Shown here: in pieces, positions 39,965-48,635 of the stretch
Layout of the letters: each line of letters begins with the position of its first letter
Position numbering within the stretch: the first letter of the stretch is position 1
NCBI RefSeq assembly: GCF_002118315.1
Contig: NZ_MTSZ01000002.1
Location: forward strand, 558,001 to 622,000
Reading direction: 5' to 3'
Length of the DNA: 64,000 bases
Source: Kiloniella majae
Lineage (GTDB): Bacteria > Pseudomonadota > Alphaproteobacteria > Kiloniellales > Kiloniellaceae
The notes under the pieces: generated by a model
Seen by the model: only the letters and a program-made list of their open reading frames with translations
Told to the model about the DNA's origin: nothing
Databases searched by the model: none
Program-made: the position numbers and the translations under genes

Positions 39965-40900
39965 TCAGCGCAGTTTCGGGTTCAAGGCATCACGAAGCCA
40001 GTCACCCAGAATATTAACGGAAAGAACAAGAACCACCAGGGCAACACCCGGGAAGATCGTTATCCACCACTCACCAGAGAAGAGATAATCATTCCCGATA
40101 CGAATAAGCGTTCCCAAAGACGGAGATGTCGGCGGAACCCCCACACCAAGGAAAGAAAGCGTTGCTTCGGTAATAACTGCAAGCGCCAACTGAATAGTTG
40201 CAATAACCAGAACAGGACCCATAACATTTGGGAGAATATGACGGATCAGAATAATCCAGTCAGGCAAGCCAATAACCTGCCCTGCCTGAACATATTCCTT
40301 GTTGCGTTCAACCATAACAGAGCTACGGACCGTGCGTGCATATTGCACCCAGAAACTCAGGCCAATTGCAACGACCAGAACATAAACCGCGAGTTCATCA
40401 TGAACGTCACGAGGCATAACACCACGGGCAATACCGTCAATAAGAAGTGCGATCAAAATAGCTGGGAATGAGAGTTGAACATCGGCTACACGCATCAGGA
40501 AAGAATCAACTATGCCGCCCGCATAACCGGAGATCAATCCAACAGCAATACCAAGAACAGCCGCGAAACCAACAGACGCAAATCCGACAATAAGAGAGAT
40601 CCGTGATCCGTAAAGAATGGTAGAGAAAACATCTCTGCCCTGATCATCAGTCCCCAGAAGATAGGTTGCTTTACCGTCAGCTTCCCATGCAGGAGGTAAC
40701 AGGCCGTCGAAAAGATCAACAGTTGCAAGATCAAAAGGATTATGCGGGGCCACAAAGTTGGCAAAGACCGCGCCAAAGACAATCACAAAAGTCAAAAAGG
40801 CGGCGATCATTGCGCCCGGTGATCTCTTGAAATTGTACCAGAGATCACTTTCACGGAAGCGCGTGATAAATGATGGTGCTTCGCTTGAAATATCACTCAT
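39965..40900 (-). CDS. Peptide ABC transporter permease (DppC type)
   Basis: A 311-residue inner-membrane permease with six predicted helices and a cytoplasmic N-terminal OppC-type segment (FKRSPGAMIAAFLTF). The EAA-type coupling loop is IILIRHILPNVMGPVLV. Its start shares a base with the DppB-type gene stop (40900), so the two are translationally coupled. Confidence 0.94.
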   Translation of the reverse strand: MSDISSEAPSFITRFRESDLWYNFKRSPGAMIAAFLTFVIVFGAVFANFVAPHNPFDLATVDLFDGLLPPAWEADGKATYLLGTDDQGRDVFSTILYGSRISLIVGFASVGFAAVLGIAVGLISGYAGGIVDSFLMRVADVQLSFPAILIALLIDGIARGVMPRDVHDELAVYVLVVAIGLSFWVQYARTVRSSVMVERNKEYVQAGQVIGLPDWIILIRHILPNVMGPVLVIATIQLALAVITEATLSFLGVGVPPTSPSLGTLIRIGNDYLFSGEWWITIFPGVALVVLVLSVNILGDWLRDALNPKLR

Positions 40901-41868
40901 TAGCTCTGTACTCGCAAACGGGGATCAACAACAAAATAGAGAATATCGACAATCAAGTTGATCACAACAAAAACAAAGGCAATCAACAGAAGGTATGCCG
41001 CCATAACCGGGATATCCACTTCGGATACAGCCTGAATAAACAACAGTCCCATACCCGGCCACTGGAACACGCTCTCGGTAATAATAGCAAAAGCAATGAT
41101 TGATCCTACCTGTAAACCAATAATCGTAATAACAGGCACAAGGGTATTGCGAAGAGCAATAGAGAAGTTAATCAGTCTAGGGCTTAGGCCGCGAGCATGG
41201 GCAAACTTGATATAATCAGTACGCAAAACTTCAAGCATTTCAGCGCGAACCAAACGTACAATCAAAGTCATCTGGAAGACCGCCAGTGTAATAGCTGGCA
41301 AGATGATGGACTTCAAACCACTGGACGTCAGGAAGCCTGTGCTCCACCAGCCCAGTTCAACAACTTCGCCACGTCCGAAAGTTGGTAACCATCGCAAGGT
41401 CACGCCAAAGAATAGAATTAACAAAATACCAATAAGGAAAGTCGGCAACGATACACCCATTAGGGATATCGTCATAAAACTTCGACTAAAAAATGATTTT
41501 GGCTTCAGTGCAGTATAGATCCCCATGGGAACGCCCAATACCAAGGCCAGTACTGCAGAAACGAGGGAAAGTTCCAAGGTTGCAGGAAAACGTTCCGCAA
41601 TCAATCCGCTCACGGGCTGACGCAGACGATATGACATGCCAAAATCACCCTGGACAGCATTTGCTACAAAACGTCCATACTGAACAATAAACGGGTCATT
41701 CAACCCCAGTGATTCAGTCAAGGCTTCCCGCTCTTCGAGCGTTGTATCCTGACCAACCATATTATTAATGGGATCTCCGACAAAACGGAATAGAGCGAAG
41801 GCAATCAAGCCAACGACCAACATCACGACAATCGACTGTAACAGTCGCATCGATACAAACTTGAACAT
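40900..41868 (-). CDS. Peptide ABC transporter permease (DppB type)
   Basis: A 322-residue permease with six predicted helices, an N-terminal RLLQSIVVMLVVGL helix, GDFGMSYR and the coupling loop of the form YIKFAHARGLS-x-LINFSIALRNTL. It pairs with the DppC-type gene immediately downstream to form the membrane channel. Confidence 0.94.
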   Translation of the reverse strand: MFKFVSMRLLQSIVVMLVVGLIAFALFRFVGDPINNMVGQDTTLEEREALTESLGLNDPFIVQYGRFVANAVQGDFGMSYRLRQPVSGLIAERFPATLELSLVSAVLALVLGVPMGIYTALKPKSFFSRSFMTISLMGVSLPTFLIGILLILFFGVTLRWLPTFGRGEVVELGWWSTGFLTSSGLKSIILPAITLAVFQMTLIVRLVRAEMLEVLRTDYIKFAHARGLSPRLINFSIALRNTLVPVITIIGLQVGSIIAFAIITESVFQWPGMGLLFIQAVSEVDIPVMAAYLLLIAFVFVVINLIVDILYFVVDPRLRVQS

Positions 41869-41887
41869 AACGTCCCCTGCTTAACTT

Positions 41888-41942
41888 GGTTCAGAATAAT
41901 TTGAACCAGTAAAAACGGGGGCCTCTTATTATTGAGGCCCCC
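41888..41942 (-). terminator. Intercistronic hairpins between binding protein and permease genes
   Basis: A very strong stem GGGGGCCTC (41917-41925) and GAGGCCCCC (41934-41942), loop of 8, is followed on the minus strand by a T-run (A-run at 41911-41915). A second stem GGTTCA/TGAACC (41888-41907) comes next. They probably end a share of transcripts after the binding-protein gene and protect its mRNA 3' end, so binding protein exceeds permease. Confidence 0.75.
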
Positions 41943-41963
41943 TTATACAATTAACCCTGTGGA

Positions 41964-43559
41964 TTATTTGCCGATCACAACATAACGGATATCAAGAACG
42001 TTATCCGCACGCTGAGAAAGCGTTACGCCATCACGAACACCCCATGAAAGAGGCTGTTGGTGAAGAGGAAGATAACCAACGTCTTCTTTCAGGATAGAGA
42101 AAGCTTCTGCGACCATTTCCTGACGCTTGGCTTGATCTGTCTCTTTTTCTACGTTACTTGCGATTTCATCGATACGCGGATTGGAATAGCGACCGTAGTT
42201 GAACTGGCCAGTTTTCTTTTCAGTATCGAAAGAAGACATCAAGTTATAAAGAACGTTATGAACGTCCATTGAACTTGGTGTCCAACCAAGAAGATAGAAG
42301 GACGTGTCGTTACCATTTTGCGGGCTTACTTTGGCAAAGTACTTAGACTTTGGCTGAGCATTCAAATCAACCTTGATACCAACACGCGCCAAAAGACCAA
42401 CAACAGCCTGACAGATTTTTTCGTCATTTACATAACGGTTATTCGGGCAATCCATACCAAGCTCAAAGCCATCCGGGTAACCGGCTTCGGTCAATAGTGA
42501 TTTGGATTTTTCCGGATCATATTTAAACGGGTTGTTCAAGTCAGAATCATGACCATTGATCTGTGGTGCAATCAAGAGGCCAGATGGAACAGCAGCACCA
42601 CGCATGATCTTTTTATCAATTGCATTCAAGTCAATCGCATGGGCCATTGCGGCACGAACGCGCTTGTCTTTCAGAGGATTTTTGCCTTTGATGTTGGAAT
42701 AAAGTAGCTCATCACGCCACTGATCCATCCCCAAAAAGATTGTACGTGCTTCCGGGCCAGTCAGAGGACGAACACCTTCAGCTTCTTCAAGACGATTCCA
42801 GTCCTGTACAGGAACTGGATAAACCAAATCAAGCTCGCCAGAAATCAAAGCTGCTACACGTGTAGCACCTTGGGAAATCGGTGTGAAGTTCACTTCTGTA
42901 ACGTTTGTTGGAATATCTTTCCAATAACCGTCAAAGCGTTTGAATGTTGAACGGACATCCGGTTGGCGTTCGGACAGGATAAACGGACCAGTACCATTAG
43001 CGTTCTGAGCAGCATAAGTCGCCGTTGAATCAGCAGCTTTTGGACTTGTCGCTTCCTGTGCTCCATGCTTCTCAGACCACTCTTTGTCCATCATGTAATA
43101 GAACACGAGTTCACGAGGAAGAATTGGATTTGGAGCTGGGGTTTCAACTTCGATCGTATAGTCATCAATCTTCTTGATGCCTTTCATACGACCGCCATAG
43201 CCCTTCATATCAGACCCATCAGTCAACGTACGCTTCCATGAGAAGATCACATCATCTGCATTGAAATCGCCACCATCATGGAATTTCACACCTTCACGAA
43301 GCTTGAAAATCCATGTTGTCGGACCTGTGTTTTCCCAACTTACAGCAAGACCTGGCTGTAGTTCCAGGTTGTTGTCATAGTAGGTCAAACCTTCATAGAC
43401 ATTTCCCAAGAAACCAAGGGTAAAAGTTTCATTCAACCCATGGGGATCAAGAGACTGAACATCACCTTGAAATGACCACTTGAAAGTTTCGGCATTTACT
43501 GCCCCCGCACCAAGCGCAAGTGCACATGCACTTGCTGCGAGTATTGCTTTAATCTTCAT
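41964..43559 (-). CDS. Family 5 periplasmic peptide-binding protein
   Basis: A 531-residue solute-binding protein with a signal peptide (cleavage near VNA, residue 23) and the SBP_5 pattern: DVQSLDPHG, GLAVSWENTGPTTWIFKLREGVKFHDG in two blocks, and ADDVIFSWKRT. Preferred ligands are peptides or related molecules. The start ATG 43559 has AGGGAG upstream. It is encoded between two M20 hydrolases upstream and the permeases downstream. Confidence 0.94.
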   Translation of the reverse strand: MKIKAILAASACALALGAGAVNAETFKWSFQGDVQSLDPHGLNETFTLGFLGNVYEGLTYYDNNLELQPGLAVSWENTGPTTWIFKLREGVKFHDGGDFNADDVIFSWKRTLTDGSDMKGYGGRMKGIKKIDDYTIEVETPAPNPILPRELVFYYMMDKEWSEKHGAQEATSPKAADSTATYAAQNANGTGPFILSERQPDVRSTFKRFDGYWKDIPTNVTEVNFTPISQGATRVAALISGELDLVYPVPVQDWNRLEEAEGVRPLTGPEARTIFLGMDQWRDELLYSNIKGKNPLKDKRVRAAMAHAIDLNAIDKKIMRGAAVPSGLLIAPQINGHDSDLNNPFKYDPEKSKSLLTEAGYPDGFELGMDCPNNRYVNDEKICQAVVGLLARVGIKVDLNAQPKSKYFAKVSPQNGNDTSFYLLGWTPSSMDVHNVLYNLMSSFDTEKKTGQFNYGRYSNPRIDEIASNVEKETDQAKRQEMVAEAFSILKEDVGYLPLHQQPLSWGVRDGVTLSQRADNVLDIRYVVIGK

Positions 43560-43625
43560 ATTGATACTCCCTGTATTTTTTACTCTACTAGTTTTTATAA
43601 CTCTACTTCTGATCTTTTTTTATTC

Positions 43626-44798
43626 TTAACGATTTATCGGCATCGCTGTTTCAACAAGTTTAGCCCAATAAGAACATCCTATGGGAATTATTTCGTCGTT
43701 AAAGTTGTATTTTGGATGATGGACCGGGGCCGTATCGCCATTGCCCAGGAAAATAAAGGATCCCGGACGCGCATTGAGCATAAAGGCAAAATCTTCACCA
43801 CCCATGGTCGGATTTGCATCGGTATCCACTTTGTCTTCACCAGAAATGCCGGATGCAATATCCACAGCAAAAGCAGTTTCCTTTTCGTGGTTCATCACGA
43901 CAGGATAATTGCGCTTATAATCAAGAACAGCCGTCGCACCATGCGCCTTTGCTGTGTGCTCAACTATTTCCTGAATGCGTTTTTCAGTCAGATCACGGAC
44001 AGACTCGCTCAAGGTACGAACAGTACCATTCAAACTTGCCGTATCCGGGATAACGTTAAAAGCCGTTCCTGCATTGCAGGTTGTTACTGAAACAACCACG
44101 GATTCAATCGGATCAATATTACGCGAAGCAATAGACTGCAAAGCCAGAATGATGTGGCTGGCGATTACAATAGGATCAATGGTTTCGTGAGGTTTCGCCG
44201 CATGTCCACCAGATGCCTGAATATCAATGGTAAAGATATCAGTTGCCGCCATTAACGCGCCCGGGCGCGTACCAAAACTGCCCACAGGAACGCCGGGCCA
44301 GTTGTGCAGACCATAAACTTCCTGAATATCGAAACGATCCATCATGCCGTCATCAACCATTTCGCGACCACCGCCGCCACCTTCTTCTGCGGGCTGGAAA
44401 ATCACCGCAACAGATCCATCAAAATTTCTAGTCTCGGAAAGGTATTTAGCAGCCCCCAGTAACATCGCCGTGTGTCCATCATGACCACAGGCATGCATTT
44501 TACCATCTACTTTGGACGCATATTCAACGCCAGTTTCTTCATGAATTGGCAAGGCGTCCATATCCGCGCGCAAACCAATAACCTTACCAGAACTCGTCTG
44601 ATTTCCCTTGATGATACCCACAACACCCGTACGGCCAATACCGGTAACAACTTCATCCAGTCCAAATTCTTTAAGTTTTTCAGTTACAAAACTTGCAGTC
44701 TCTTCAACATCAAACAAAAGTTCTGGGTTCGAGTGGATCTCACGACGCCATCCTGTAATTTCATCATGAAGCTCTGCAAACCTGTTTATAATTGGCAT
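43626..44798 (-). CDS. M20-family amidohydrolase (hippurate hydrolase-like)
   Basis: A 390-residue M20D-type metallo-hydrolase. ACGHDGHTAML, FQPAEEGGGG and GLHNWPG are the family metal-binding blocks, as in hippurate hydrolase and N-acyl amino acid amidohydrolases. No signal peptide is seen, so it acts in the cytoplasm. The operon context (ArgE-like deacylase upstream, peptide-type importer downstream) suggests removal of an acyl group from an imported N-acyl amino acid; the acyl group is unknown. Confidence 0.93.
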   Translation of the reverse strand: MPIINRFAELHDEITGWRREIHSNPELLFDVEETASFVTEKLKEFGLDEVVTGIGRTGVVGIIKGNQTSSGKVIGLRADMDALPIHEETGVEYASKVDGKMHACGHDGHTAMLLGAAKYLSETRNFDGSVAVIFQPAEEGGGGGREMVDDGMMDRFDIQEVYGLHNWPGVPVGSFGTRPGALMAATDIFTIDIQASGGHAAKPHETIDPIVIASHIILALQSIASRNIDPIESVVVSVTTCNAGTAFNVIPDTASLNGTVRTLSESVRDLTEKRIQEIVEHTAKAHGATAVLDYKRNYPVVMNHEKETAFAVDIASGISGEDKVDTDANPTMGGEDFAFMLNARPGSFIFLGNGDTAPVHHPKYNFNDEIIPIGCSYWAKLVETAMPINR

Positions 44799-44863
44799 TG
44801 TTATTCCTTAATTGGGTATATCTACTGTACGTATTTTAAATTATTCTAATTCACTTCAATATC

Positions 44864-46042
44864 TTAACTGGCTAAACGGTCAATTAAACGACGTTGAAAA
44901 TCAACCCCGGCATTTAATTGCTCAACGGACAGATATTCATTGGCAGCATGCGCTTGGGCAATATCACCGGGACCACAGACAATCGTTGAATAACCACCAT
45001 CCTGAAACTGCCCGGCTTCGGTTCCATATGACACAACATGTTCAGCATTATCGCCTGTTATCTGGCGAACCAATCTCTCAGCTGAACCATCCGTTTCACG
45101 ACGACATCCCGGCACATTACCTGTCACTTCGATCTCGATGCATGCTGATGGAGCAACACGCTTCATCTCTGCTTCCAACTCTTCGGCATAAGCACGATAA
45201 GCATCCAGATACCGCATCGGGTCTTCTTGTGGCAAAGTCCTGATATCCGTTGTAAAAGAGCAATCTTTCGCCGTTATATTACTGGCAGTTCCCCCTTCGA
45301 TTACACCACAGTGCAAAGAGGTATAAGGTGGATCAAATAGAGCGTTCTCGGGTAAATTTTCTGTCCGTGCTTTGTTCTCCAGCATTTGCTTCTCGTGCCA
45401 GACCACAAGCTTTGCGGCAACAAGTACAGCCGACACACCCGTGTGGACCAGGCTGGAATGAACTTCAAATCCTCTTACCCGGGTAATCAACCCCAAAGCA
45501 CCTTTATGGCCTGACACCACCTTCATCATTGTTGGCTCCCCAACAATCACAGCTTCTGCCTTAACCTTTGGTGCCATATCCTCAATCATTGACGGCGCCC
45601 CCAGACACCCGACTTCTTCGTCATAAGAAAGAGCAAGATGTATCGGGCGCTTCATTTTGGCTTTGATCATATCGGGAACCAGCGACAGAGCTATGGCAGA
45701 AAAAGCTTTCATATCAGCAGTACCACGACCATAGAGAAGGCCGTCAGCTTCAATGACATCAAAAGGATCAGTATCCCAAGGCTGTCCTTCAACAGGGACA
45801 ACATCTGTATGTCCGGATAAAATCACACCGCCATCTGTATCGGGGCCAATAGTTGCCCATAGATTGGTCTTGGAACCATCACCATTTGGAACACGCTTAG
45901 AAGTAACACCGTGAGAGCTTAAATACTCTTCTACAAATTCTATGAGAGGAATATTACTATTTCGCGACACAGTATCGAACGAAACCAACTTGGTAAGCAT
46001 TTCTTTTGCCGAGTAATATTCAGCCACAGGCAACTCCCTCAA
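44864..46042 (-). CDS. M20-family deacetylase (ArgE-like)
   Basis: A 392-residue M20A enzyme with the metal motifs SGHTDVVPVEGQPW, LYGRGTADMK, DEEVGC and the GPGDIAQAH end block, as in acetylornithine deacetylase ArgE. Most arginine pathways need ArgE, but its operon place with a second deacylase and an importer suggests a catabolic N-acyl amino acid deacetylase. The first gene of the operon, starting at ATG 46042. Confidence 0.88.
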   Translation of the reverse strand: MRELPVAEYYSAKEMLTKLVSFDTVSRNSNIPLIEFVEEYLSSHGVTSKRVPNGDGSKTNLWATIGPDTDGGVILSGHTDVVPVEGQPWDTDPFDVIEADGLLYGRGTADMKAFSAIALSLVPDMIKAKMKRPIHLALSYDEEVGCLGAPSMIEDMAPKVKAEAVIVGEPTMMKVVSGHKGALGLITRVRGFEVHSSLVHTGVSAVLVAAKLVVWHEKQMLENKARTENLPENALFDPPYTSLHCGVIEGGTASNITAKDCSFTTDIRTLPQEDPMRYLDAYRAYAEELEAEMKRVAPSACIEIEVTGNVPGCRRETDGSAERLVRQITGDNAEHVVSYGTEAGQFQDGGYSTIVCGPGDIAQAHAANEYLSVEQLNAGVDFQRRLIDRLAS

Positions 46043-46101
46043 GCCACTTATTCGAATGATTCCAAAATAAGTCGCAAATAAAAAACATATTTATTTCTCT
46101 T

Positions 46102-46139
46102 CCCGGCAATAAGGCTGAGATTGAAATCTCCATTCCGGG
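46102..46139. promoter_or_regulatory. Dyad sites in the LysR/deacylase divergent region
   Basis: A perfect dyad GAGATT-GA-AATCTC lies at 46117-46130, inside a looser CCCGG/CCGGG pair at 46102-46139. It is in the divergent region between the deacylase operon and the LysR gene and fits a LysR T-N11-A-like site. A second dyad ACGTC/GACGT is at 46181-46197. Confidence 0.42.
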
Positions 46140-46307
46140 GCAATATGACTTGTATGCACAGAAAAATTACTGAGACATCAACGTCGGCACATGACGTCTT
46201 CAAGTAACTTGACTGTGCAGATGAATAAGAAGGCCACGATCCAGGAATTGAATCAATGCATAATGATGTATATAGATATACAAAAAAAGCATAATGGATA
46301 TTTACTC

Positions 46308-47216
46308 ATGCGAATGCGACAACTCGAGGCTTTCCGGGCGACAATTCTGAACGGCACTATCTCTTCTGCCGCAAAAAGTCTAAAGACAACACAGCCGACA
46401 ATCAGTAGGCTCCTGGCTGATTTGGAATATTCCCTCCAGCTAAATCTATTACACCGTCGGAAAGGGCGTGTTGTTCCTACACCAGAAGGAATGGCTTTTT
46501 ATCGTAAACTTGATGAAGTATTTGATGCTTTTTCAAAACTCAAAACAGCTGCGGAAGATATTTCGCGGGATAAACAACAGGAAGTGCGAATTATATCGCT
46601 TGGCGCTATCTCTATCAGTGTTGTGCCAGAAATCATCGAAGAGTTCACCGCCAATCATCCGGACATCAATGTCACGCTCAACACGACCGATGTTAAAAGT
46701 TATTTTAACATGCTTATGGATGAAGACCTCGACATTGCCTTTGGCAACCAGATGGGGGAACAACCCGGTGTGGAACAAGTTATTTTGGCCAAGGTCGATT
46801 ACATTTGCGCACTCCCCCCCCAACACCCTCTATGTGAAAAGAAGGTTATTCATGAAGAGGATCTAATTGGTGAAAAACTTATCGCTCTGGACAGTGATGA
46901 TGTTCTCGCATTTCATCAACATACAGATCTCTACAAACGAATAAACCCTGTCACACAGTTCAGCACACAGCACTCTGCCAATGCCTATTCCCTGGTAAAC
47001 AAAGGCCTGTGCAGTGGCGTCTTGGAACCCTTCTCTGCCCCGATCTGGGCCGCAATGGGGGTAAATATCAGGCCTTTCAAACCGACAATATCCTATAAAT
47101 ATTCCGCTTATTTCAAAGAAGACAAGAAACAAAGCTGGGTTATCAGAGAGCTTCTGGATATCGCCGGACGCAAGTTTAAAAAATACGAAACACCGCCTCA
47201 GCAAGGCACGCTTTAG
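46308..47216 (+). CDS. LysR-family transcriptional regulator
   Basis: A 302-residue LysR protein from ATG 46308 (a second ATG is at 46314). The HTH begins at once (RQLEAFRATILNGTISSAAKS, then TQPTISRLLADLE), so the longer frame to 46191 is unlikely. The effector domain follows from about residue 95. It is divergent from the deacylase-importer operon and is likely to control it. It has no other neighbour with a clear link. Confidence 0.88.
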   Translation: MRMRQLEAFRATILNGTISSAAKSLKTTQPTISRLLADLEYSLQLNLLHRRKGRVVPTPEGMAFYRKLDEVFDAFSKLKTAAEDISRDKQQEVRIISLGAISISVVPEIIEEFTANHPDINVTLNTTDVKSYFNMLMDEDLDIAFGNQMGEQPGVEQVILAKVDYICALPPQHPLCEKKVIHEEDLIGEKLIALDSDDVLAFHQHTDLYKRINPVTQFSTQHSANAYSLVNKGLCSGVLEPFSAPIWAAMGVNIRPFKPTISYKYSAYFKEDKKQSWVIRELLDIAGRKFKKYETPPQQGTL

Positions 47217-47264
47217 AGTGCACATAACGGATGCTGGTACAAATATACGCCATGTGCATGCCCG

Positions 47265-48494
47265 CTACTTCATAGATGCTTTCGACTGACTATAGAGTTC
47301 GGCATTAAACTCGTAAAAAATGGGAACACTTGCCGCACCATGGGCCGGCGCCGACGGGGCACTTATCCCTAATAACACACGTTGTTCCAATGGTTTTAAC
47401 TGGGTGGCAACAGACGGTAACAAAGGCATCATTTCATCGAGTAAAGCCTCCGCTATTTTGGGAGGTAATAACCCACCGATAAAAATCACTTCAGGATCAA
47501 ATGAACTCTCTAGCGCCAAGATCCCCACACGTAGCTTTTCCGCCGCCTTTTTAAGCCAACTCATAAAGATGGGGTCCTGTTGATCTAGAAGATTTTCAAG
47601 ATGTTCAGGAGCACGATGATCAGTATCCCCTTCGCCCAGAGCCTCATAGGCAGCGCGCAAAGAAACATACCGCTCAAAGCATCCGCTGTTCCCACATTCA
47701 CATTGTTTCCCACCGGTCTCGACAAGGATGTGACCTATTTCCCCCGCTGCCCCTCTTGCGCCATGATAAACCTGTCCGTTTAAAAACAGACCAGCGCCGA
47801 GCCCCATCCCGATAAAGACATAGACAAAATTATCAAATCGCTTCCCTGCTCCATGCAAGCGTTCAGCAATTGCCGCAGCATTCGCATCATTTTCGACAAT
47901 CACTGGTAATGCCAAACGTGTTGATAACTTCTCTTCCAGTGGAAAGTTCACCCACCCGGGGCCAACACCGGTTGGGCCACTTACATCAAATGGCCCCGGG
48001 ATAGCCACCCCGACACCAAAGACTCGTTCTTTTTCAATACCTGCCGTTTCGATAACCTGATCAACAAGCTTGGCTAAAATCTCAACCCCCTCCTCTGGAG
48101 ATGGCCGTGATACTTCCTGTTGTATCTTGGCAATTTCTTCACCGGCTAAATTTACCAGTATTGTCAAAGCAAACTGGTGATCCATCTGGATACCGACGGA
48201 AAACCCACCTTGTGAATTCAGTCGATAGGGGCGTGCAGGTTGCCCCCTTTTCGCTTTTTGCGGCTCACCCGCAATCAACAAACCACGTTGTTCCAGTTCG
48301 GCAACAAGATTCGAAATTGTCTGTACGGAAAGGGCCGTTGTCCGGGTAATTTCTGCACGTGTTAGTTCCCCATGCCGACGCACAGCATCTATCACTGCCC
48401 TAAGATTATGCTCTTTGGCATGTTCCAGATTCGTCCCTAAAACGCCGGACTTAACAGCATGATTTTCACCACTTTTATTTTTTTCCGTTGCCAT
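47265..48494 (-). CDS. ROK-family transcriptional regulator (NagC/XylR type)
   Basis: A 409-residue protein with an N-terminal winged helix (about 30-85: LTRAEITRTTALSVQTISNL) and a ROK sugar-binding domain with the zinc motif CECGNSGCFE. The phosphate-binding kinase loop is replaced by GVAIPGPF. Such regulators respond to a sugar or sugar phosphate. It is divergent from the sugar-import operon (141-bp gap). Confidence 0.92.
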   Translation of the reverse strand: MATEKNKSGENHAVKSGVLGTNLEHAKEHNLRAVIDAVRRHGELTRAEITRTTALSVQTISNLVAELEQRGLLIAGEPQKAKRGQPARPYRLNSQGGFSVGIQMDHQFALTILVNLAGEEIAKIQQEVSRPSPEEGVEILAKLVDQVIETAGIEKERVFGVGVAIPGPFDVSGPTGVGPGWVNFPLEEKLSTRLALPVIVENDANAAAIAERLHGAGKRFDNFVYVFIGMGLGAGLFLNGQVYHGARGAAGEIGHILVETGGKQCECGNSGCFERYVSLRAAYEALGEGDTDHRAPEHLENLLDQQDPIFMSWLKKAAEKLRVGILALESSFDPEVIFIGGLLPPKIAEALLDEMMPLLPSVATQLKPLEQRVLLGISAPSAPAHGAASVPIFYEFNAELYSQSKASMK

Positions 48495-48512
48495 ATGACA
48501 ATTCCATGCTAG

Positions 48513-48537
48513 ATTAATTAAATCAAATTGAGTTAAT
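48513..48537. promoter_or_regulatory. Candidate ROK-regulator operator
   Basis: An imperfect 25-bp palindrome, ATTAATTAAA (48513-48522) and TTGAGTTAAT (48528-48537), 8 of 10 positions matching, lies in the divergent region 19 bp upstream of the ROK gene start. AT-rich palindromes of this type bind NagC/Mlc-like proteins. Confidence 0.4.
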
Positions 48538-48635
48538 AAATAACACTATCCACTCAAACTGCCACAGACAAATAAAAACTACAAACTTTAGCGAACCCGC
48601 TTTTGTGGCAACAACCTTGAAACAGGGAGGTTACT

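Noticed and set aside
46191-46307. Longer start for the LysR gene
   Set aside because: The extra 39 residues precede the HTH that should sit at the very N-terminus, and the region holds likely operator dyads.
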